DNA of 64,000 bases, taken from NCBI RefSeq assembly GCF_000758605.1, contig NZ_CP009282.1:4092001-4156000 (forward strand). Reading direction: 5' to 3'. The translations under genes were made by a program, and so were the position numbers. The stretch is from Paenibacillus sp. FSL R5-0912. GTDB lineage: Bacteria; Bacillota; Bacilli; Paenibacillales; Paenibacillaceae. Shown here piece after piece: positions 55,601 through 62,000 of the stretch; position 1 is the stretch's first letter; each line of letters opens with the position of its first letter. The notes below the pieces were generated by a model. It was not told the DNA's origin. It saw only the letters and a program-made list of their open reading frames with translations, and searched no databases.

Positions 55601-58600
55601 TTAACCCCTCCAACCAGGGCCATGGCACAATCCTGATTCTTCACACTTTGACAGGCCATGTGCAGCGCCGTCATCGAGGAGGAACACATGGTATCAATGC
55701 CCAGCGAAGGTCCGGTCAGTCCAAAATAATATGAGACCCGGTTGGCAATCGACGAGAGGGTCGATGTGGAGACCTGCCGGCTGGTGTTGTAGAGCTGGTA
55801 CTGCATCCACATGGCTCCAGCGAATACGCCTATCTTTTGACCTTTGAGCGCAGACCGGATATACCCGCCATCCTCGAATGCTTCCCAGGCCAGCTCCAGA
55901 AACACCCGCTCATGCGGGTCCATCAGCACGGCTTGATAAGGTGCCACATTGAACAGCAGTGAATCGAACTTGTCCACATCGCGGAGGAAGCCGCCCCACC
56001 GGGAGCTCTCCTTGCCCCAGCTCTCCCGGGCAATCTGCTGCTGCTCCTCATAACTCCACCTCTGCGGATCGATCTCCGATACGGCGTCCCGTCCTGCCTT
56101 GAGCAGCTCCCAATACTCCGGCAGATTGTCCGCACCCGGAAATCTCCCGCTGATTCCGATAATCGCGAGGTCATCCTCTTCTGTACTTCCGGCAGAACGG
56201 GGAATCGGATTGGGAGCCATCTCAGGCTGCGTGGCCGCCTTTTCCTTATGTAACTCCTCCTTCCACTCCCCGTCCCGGACCAAGACAGCATCAATCCTGC
56301 TTTCTTCCCCCGGAACCATGAGCAATAGGGTTTCTTCCCGCTGCAGCGCCCATTCCAGCGCCTCTATCCCTGCGGAAGTCTCCAGGAGCGAGATGCCAAA
56401 TCTGTGTTTTAGCGCAAGCTCTGTATGTTCGTCTCCTTTCATACCGCCCTCGCGCCAGAGAGGCCACTTGACGGACAGGGATTTGCCGCTTCTCAGCCCC
56501 TGCGCTCTCCAGAGTTCTCTTTGCTGTATATAGGCGTCCATATATAAATTGGCATACGCATAATCACTTTGACTTGGATTGCCCAGAATTCCCGCCACGG
56601 AGGAAAATGCGGCAAAAAACGTGAGCGGCTCCCCCTTGAACACTTCATCGAGATTGGCCGTCCCCTCCGCCTTCACCCGCAGCACCTGACGCAGCTCATC
56701 ACTGTCCTTATGCACGAGTAACGAATCGCGTGTAAGTCCCGCACAGTGAAAGATTCCGTCCAGTTCCCCATATTTCTCCTTCACAAAAGCATGCAGGCGC
56801 TCGACCGATGTCCGGTCCGTTACATCACAAGCCACATAATCCAGACGCTGATGCGCGCCTAACCCGGCTGCAGCTTCTTCCGGCAGATTGGCAGCTCTGC
56901 CGCAGAGAATGGCTGTCCCGCCTTGCTGCAGAACATGGGCTGCCAGCTTCTGCCCAATGCCTCCGGCTCCCCCTGTAATCAAGTAGACCTGATTGCCGCG
57001 AATGGCCGTTTTACCTCCGCCAGCTACGTGTCCTGCCTTACGGTAGGTCTGTATTCTCCGTATGTCCTGCTCATACACCACACGGCGTCCGCTATCCCAG
57101 CCCCTGTAGAGTTCATCTTGGAAAATAGTCCCGAGCTGCCTGCGGTTCTCCGCATCCAGGCCGATACATTTATAAGCCACCTTATCCGTTTCGGATTGGA
57201 TGCAGTGCAGGAATCCCTCCATCGCTGCATCGCCCGGATGAGCGGCAGCCCCCTCTTGATCGAAGAAATACAGCACCTTTACTGCCGATTTAATTCTGCT
57301 TCTCAGCAGCTCCCGCAGGATATAGAACATGGGAATCACCTGCTGCTCGGACTCCGGCAGACCGCCCTGCTTCCGCCCGCCGCAATTCAGGCTGTTGACC
57401 AGAACTGTGGGAATGCGGTCCGCTAGCTGTAATTCATCTGCCAATTGCTTGTAATCATCCTCGCGGTTAAAGTTCATGCGGTAAATGCCGGCTTCTGCTG
57501 CGGCAAATTGCTCTCCCGGAAGCACGTAGGTGTAGCGATTGCCTGCCTCCATTCCAGCCAGAGACAGCAGTTCATCCTGCTGCCCGCATAAGACCAGTAC
57601 CTGCTCCTGCTGCACAGGGTATCCAGACTCGCTATGCTCTGTTAGCGGGCTGTTGATCCAAGCAGACGTATAGGCGTGAATGGCCGCAGCGGACGGTTCC
57701 GGCTTGGCCGATTGATGCACATCGCCAGCCGCTGTATCGCAGTTAAAAAATGACTCGCTATGCTCCCGGAGAATATACTGGCTTAACTCCTCCAGCGTGG
57801 CGTATTCAAACAGCAGCGTTGGGTAGAGAGGGCTTCCCAGCTTCTCTTCCAGCCGCTTGACGATGTCCAGCAAATGCTGTGAGTTCAGCCCTTGATTGTA
57901 AAAGCCCTCATCGGTCCGCAGCTCAGCTTCATCCCTTCCGGACAGACTGCTTACCAGCCGCTTCAAAGAAGCGGTGACGGCAGCCTTGCGCATACCTTCT
58001 TCCGCCGGATCTCCTTTACGGGCCAGCGGAGCTTGGACTTTGACTTGGACCGGCTCCAGCTTAGCAGGTGCGGACGAAGCCAGTGGGGAAGCAGCTGGAG
58101 ATTGAACCTTCTGAGGCCCGCTGATCAGTTCCCTGGAGCGGATCTTCTTCAGACCCCAGCGTCTGAAGCTGGCAATCTCCTGTCCTTGCCCGTTATACAC
58201 CTCGATATCGAAATACATCAGGTCCTTGATGTCTCCATCCGGATAACCCTCATCCTTGATATAGACATAGATCCGCTCCTTCATCGGTTCATAGGAACGG
58301 AAGGATTCGATGAACATCGGAATGGAAGCCTGAATCTCCCTGGAGAAATCCAGCTCCTGCAGTACGACGAATCCCTGAACCAGCGTTGCCGCATCCAGAT
58401 AACAAGGGTGCATGTAGAAATGGTCCATATATTCCCTCGCCAGCTCGCCCAGGGTAATCTCAGCCAGGATACGCTGATTGCCGTAATACAGCTTCCCCAG
58501 GCCCTTCATAAATTCCAGATGGCGGATATCAATTCTCCGCACATAGCTGTAGGCATGGTCCATATCTTCTATGCGATGACTCAGACTTTTAATCTGCTGA

Positions 58601-58983
58601 ATGTCGATTGATTTCCGCTCGCCGGTGCGCGCAGGGGACAAATGCAGCTCACAGCGCAGGTTTTCATCCCAGGTACTTTCCAGGAGCTCGTGCTCCTTAA
58701 CCTTCCGGCTCTGCGCCACGACCTCGTATCCGTCCGCTTTCTTGGTGAACGAGATTTGGATTTTTTTATCGTATTGTCCGCTGGTGGAGACCGGCTCGCT
58801 GAACAGAACCTTACGCAGCTCGATATCCCGCAGGTTGATGCCCTTGGTCTGCAGGAACCGGTAGATCATGTCAAGCAGCGTCACACCCGGCATGATCCGT
58901 ACACCGTGAACCCGATGATCTCTGACGATATAATTGCTGTTTTTAATTACTGTACTGAACTTCACACCGTTTAAAGCGTCCAT
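52648..58983 (-). CDS. Trans-AT PKS protein B: DH-ACP-KR-KS-ECH2-ACP, beta-branching
   Basis: A 2111-residue protein. DH (about 1-300) with His23 in RDHRVHGVRIMPG and Asp197 in MHPCYLDAATL; ACP1 Ser368 (QGLNSQHLL); KR (GGAGGIGQ about 673, Tyr in SDYAYAN about 808) placed after the ACP; KS about 940-1370 with Cys1100 in DTMCSSSM and an altered glycine loop (VPAEAAGAI instead of VPGEGVGAV); an ACP-like insert with Pro1451; KS linker; in-line ECH2 decarboxylase about 1666-1913; ACP2 Ser2015 in MGVDSISGVEIVRDLNE; C-terminal docking segment DLLELLSRLNEDELDVDEVA. The module KS-ECH2-ACP|ACP has no KR, leaving the beta-keto needed by the HMGS cassette. AGAGG 9 bases before ATG 58983 sets the start; the frame up to 59061 overlaps protein A and is rejected. 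Confidence 0.94.
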   Translation of the reverse strand: MDALNGVKFSTVIKNSNYIVRDHRVHGVRIMPGVTLLDMIYRFLQTKGINLRDIELRKVLFSEPVSTSGQYDKKIQISFTKKADGYEVVAQSRKVKEHELLESTWDENLRCELHLSPARTGERKSIDIQQIKSLSHRIEDMDHAYSYVRRIDIRHLEFMKGLGKLYYGNQRILAEITLGELAREYMDHFYMHPCYLDAATLVQGFVVLQELDFSREIQASIPMFIESFRSYEPMKERIYVYIKDEGYPDGDIKDLMYFDIEVYNGQGQEIASFRRWGLKKIRSRELISGPQKVQSPAASPLASSAPAKLEPVQVKVQAPLARKGDPAEEGMRKAAVTASLKRLVSSLSGRDEAELRTDEGFYNQGLNSQHLLDIVKRLEEKLGSPLYPTLLFEYATLEELSQYILREHSESFFNCDTAAGDVHQSAKPEPSAAAIHAYTSAWINSPLTEHSESGYPVQQEQVLVLCGQQDELLSLAGMEAGNRYTYVLPGEQFAAAEAGIYRMNFNREDDYKQLADELQLADRIPTVLVNSLNCGGRKQGGLPESEQQVIPMFYILRELLRSRIKSAVKVLYFFDQEGAAAHPGDAAMEGFLHCIQSETDKVAYKCIGLDAENRRQLGTIFQDELYRGWDSGRRVVYEQDIRRIQTYRKAGHVAGGGKTAIRGNQVYLITGGAGGIGQKLAAHVLQQGGTAILCGRAANLPEEAAAGLGAHQRLDYVACDVTDRTSVERLHAFVKEKYGELDGIFHCAGLTRDSLLVHKDSDELRQVLRVKAEGTANLDEVFKGEPLTFFAAFSSVAGILGNPSQSDYAYANLYMDAYIQQRELWRAQGLRSGKSLSVKWPLWREGGMKGDEHTELALKHRFGISLLETSAGIEALEWALQREETLLLMVPGEESRIDAVLVRDGEWKEELHKEKAATQPEMAPNPIPRSAGSTEEDDLAIIGISGRFPGADNLPEYWELLKAGRDAVSEIDPQRWSYEEQQQIARESWGKESSRWGGFLRDVDKFDSLLFNVAPYQAVLMDPHERVFLELAWEAFEDGGYIRSALKGQKIGVFAGAMWMQYQLYNTSRQVSTSTLSSIANRVSYYFGLTGPSLGIDTMCSSSMTALHMACQSVKNQDCAMALVGGVNLSVHPDKYLLLSQGNFASSDGRCRSFGEGGDGYVPAEAAGAILIKPLKQAERDHDRIYAVIKGSAINHGGEASGFTVPNQRAQEEAVSEAIRRSGIDAVTINYIEAHGTGTSLGDPIEIKALMNAFAPHKDEAFSCAIGSVKSNIGHAEAAAGISSIAKVLLQMQHGQLVPSIHSERINPHIRLGDSGFYIQQKLEPWKPVTRTANGRTTVYPRRAGISAFGAGGSNAHVILEQYTGSRSSGNQDQQNVDNDPYIFILSAQTPERLQAYARRMKAFMEQRTTKGHGSHKDMIAALQEVIAQMLDLPVTGIGQDHSLEELGLGPVEFIQLCDRLLGSFGIQANASAVSGDLTVEELSSQLVYGVAGLEGHEAAEVRAGAVQELSLPGLSYTLQVAREPMKHRLAVVYRTLSELLVTIGDYLEQRASAQLFTSEAGVAAQGQASKAKMQSHVQIQANPYTLRDAERLAQAWAEGAAIDWRTLYGNDAPELLSLPHYPFARKSYWIEPINPSQLITTIQEYAEPAPTAGFAALEAFPAYAGNEVMLEHVEGGVAIIRIQDAMHNNTFTHEVIQGLTHCFQAAQQDEQIKAIVVAGNDRIFSMGGTQEQLLDISDSKLSFTDAPILYRGMLECPIPVISAMEGHASGGGLLFGLYADIVVMAEESLYSAAFAKYGFTPGMGATFILQDKLGKNLAVEMMFTAKMYSGEQLKSRSASVIFRAKDKVLQEAVSIARLIAEKPRTTVSVLKQELSSRVLDSLLQCVERENEMHRITFTTSEVKAKIRHLYRAAEPVGNEREAVTAAPLSAPEDKGNKATLLTGGILVHAGLTDHTGSTGFDSSTDSAGSSPSIHTAGAGRNIKDELTRIIANRIQLDETELDEDMNFKDMGVDSISGVEIVRDLNESFSLQLDTIDIYDYYTLNLLAAHIGRKHGPLSLAPEADVPGVLAVSGTSSVNQEDRDLLELLSRLNEDELDVDEVAQFLEVYYE
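53245..53985 (-). other. ECH2 decarboxylase domain fused inside protein B (PksI-like)
   Basis: About 245 residues of crotonase fold between the KS linker and the last ACP of protein B. Matching blocks to the PksI type are FSMGGTQEQLLDI, EGHASGGGLLFGLYADIVVM and KYGFTPGMGATFIL. ECH2 enzymes decarboxylate the glutaconyl-type intermediate made by ECH1, giving the beta-methyl or related branch. In many cassettes this protein is free-standing; here it is in-line at the module it serves. Confidence 0.9.
54505..54750 (-). other. ACP-like insert without attachment serine in KS linker of protein B
   Basis: About 80 residues inside the KS flanking linker of protein B, with ACP-type helices: IAALQEVIAQMLDLPVTGI, the central turn LEELGLGPVEFIQLCDRLL and TVEELSSQLVYG. 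The attachment Ser is replaced by Pro1451 (codon at 54631-54633). It occupies the same place as the inserts in proteins E and G and is probably structural. Confidence 0.65.
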
Positions 58984-59017
58984 GCGTGCACACCTCTCCG
59001 CTCTCCCGTATTCATGC

Positions 59018-62000
59018 CTACTCTTCCACGAATTGCAGAAAGGACAACTGATCCTGCTCATCCTGTGTCTGCCTGCCCTCTTCCTTCCCGCGGTTTACCC
59101 AGGCCTGCTGCCTGTTATACAGCGGTGCAGGCAACGGATATCTGCACCGGGCATAACCGCTGAGTGCATCCTCCCCGCACTCCCCGATGATCATATGAAC
59201 ATTGGTGCCGCCGAATCCGAAGGAGCTGACGGCTGCCCGCCGGGCCTCCCCGTGGCTGTCCCAGGCTGCGGCCTCAAGCACCGGATAAAAAGGCGAGTGC
59301 CCGAAGTCGAAGCGCGGATTGGGCCGGCTGCAATTCAGCGTTGGAACAAGCATCTTGTGGTGGACGCACAGCGCCGCCTTAATGAAGCTGGCAATGCCGG
59401 CCGCGCTGAGGCAATGGCCGATATTGGTCTTCACGCTGCCCACACCGCAAAAGCCTGTGGCACCGGTATATCTTTTGTAAACTGAGGTCAGGGCCTTCAG
59501 CTCAATGGGATCGCCGATCATCGTACCTGTGCCGTGGGTCTCCACGTAACCAATCGTTTCCGGGTGAATACCGGAACGGCGGATCGCTTCAGCGATAACC
59601 TCTTCCTGGGCCTGCATGCTTGGGGTGGTAACCCCCATCGTACGGCCGTCATTATTGGTTGCCGAGGCTTCAATAACCGTGTAGATTCTGTCCCCGTCGG
59701 CGAGGGCCTTGGCCAGCGGCTTGAGCAGCACCGCTCCGCAGCCTTCTCCCGGGACGATGCCGTTCGCCTCCTCATCAAAGGTATGGCATTTGCCGTCCGG
59801 CGACATTGCCTTGGAGGCGCTGAATACGAGATGGGGACGCTCATCCAAAAGCAGATCCACCCCTCCCGCTATAGCCATCTCCGACTCGCCGGAGCGGATG
59901 CTCTGGCAGGCCAGGTGCAGACTGAGGAGCGAGGAAGAACAAGCGCTGTCCACCGTTAGGCTGGGACCCTTGAGATTGAAGAAATGGGAGGCATAAGCCG
60001 CGATGAAATTTTGCCCGATGCCGATGATCGTATTCTTATTGATATCCTGCACCCAGCCCGGATAAGAGCCTGGATGGGCGCCGATGAATACACCGACCTT
60101 CTTCCCGCTGATGTCCTCCATTTCATAGCCCGCATCCAGAATAGTCTCCGCTGTAACCTCAAGGGACTGCCGCATGAGCGGACTGATCTGCTCCACATTC
60201 TCCTTAAGGTCGAAATACCTGCCGTCGAAGCGCTCGATATCGTCCAGGAACCCGCCCCATTTGCTGATGCTTTTGCCTTCCGCATAGACAGGTGCGTACC
60301 ATTCATCCTTGTCCCAGCGGCTGGCCGGAACCTCCGTAATACTGTCCAGTCCCTGCCGCAGATTGTTCCAGAAGGCGTCCTTGTCTCCAGCCCCCGGAAA
60401 ATGGCAGCCCATGCCGATAACGGCAATCCGTCCGTCATGCCTGCCTTCAGGGCTTGGCGTTTCGTCCTGTACGTTGTGTACCGCTTGCATTCTTGCTTCC
60501 CTGCTTCGGCCGTAATGAAATTCCGGCACCCGGTTATACGGTTCAGCGAATCTGATTCTATTGCCTGTCAGCAAAGGCGTGGCATCCTGCTCCAACTCCG
60601 GCTGACTCTTATATTCTGCGCCGTTTGAGCATAGATGCTCTGCCAGCGCGCGCATGTCTCTAAGCTCGAAGAACAGCGCCGGATCCATGCGGGTCTGAAA
60701 AGCGGTGTCCAGCTTCTTAATGACCTCGATCAGCAGTATGGAATCCACGCCGATTTCGGCAAATGGAACATCCTCACGTACACGGTCCCGCGGCAGCTTC
60801 AGCTCTGCACAGAAGATATCCAGGATCAGGGCGGACGCTTTTTGCAGCTCACTTGGAGTAATCAGTGTATTCTGTACATTCTCCCCGGCTACCGCAGCGT
60901 AAGGACTGCATTGACTCTTTACAACGGCCTTCAACCCAGGCGAACCCTTAACCCGTTCAGCACTTGCCTTGATTAATAATTCCGGGCGGTAAAGGTCCAT
61001 TTGCAGGATAGCAGGGATCACACTTGGCGAATCACTGCCAATGATGATGTCCTCCAGCATAAAGAGGCCATCGGCAAGGCTGTGTGCGGTAAGTCCTGAC
61101 TGTGTATAGAGCGGGCTAAGCTGAAATCCGGAATCCGCCAGCATCCCGACCTCTGACCAGCTCGGCCAGATGATCGACTGATAATAACTATTTCCGAGGG
61201 TGTGCTGATGCTGTGCATACAGGTCCAGATAATAGTTGGCTGCACTGTAATCACTAAGCCCGGCAGACAACAGCGGCGCCAGAGCTGAAATGGAGGAGAA
61301 AAGAATAAAGAATTCCAGCTTATCCTGGGCAAAAATGTGCTGGAGTGCCGCCACCCCTTCAACCTTAGGTTCAAAGACCTGCCGGATATCGGCGATTTTT
61401 TTGTTCACAAAGGCCGGGTGCTGATTCAGATTGGAGCCTGCGCAGTGCACAACACCGCCAATTTCGCCCCACTGCTGCCGGATGCACTCAACAAACGGCA
61501 TAAGCTGCCCGGCATCGGTCAGCGAACCGGAATATACCTCAACCTGGGCGCCGGAGGCTTCCAGCTTCACTACCCGCTTGATTCGTGCCAGACTTCCCGG
61601 ATCATGGATAGCACCGGACAAGATGTCCGGCCAATCCTCCCGGGCAGGAAAAGCCTGAACCCCCATCAGGACGAGCTTCCGTGCGCCTCTTCGGACCAGC
61701 AGGCGGGCCGCCTCGGCCCCGATCCCCCGCGTGCCTCCGGTAATGACATAGACCTTCTTGGGGTCTACCTTCAACCGGTTATGCCGCTCGCGGCCGATCC
61801 ATTTATTCTGCTGCTTCAGCGTGGTGATCACCGGCTCATATCGCAATCCGTCCGCATAGCACGCTTCAGCAGTATCCGATTCCAGGCTTAATTCACCTAG
61901 GACAATCCGGAGCTGCCGGTTAATATCCCAAGCATCTAGGCCGATATCCACGGTGCGGGCGGTAACTTGTCTATATTCTGCGCCAAGCGTGCGGATGATC

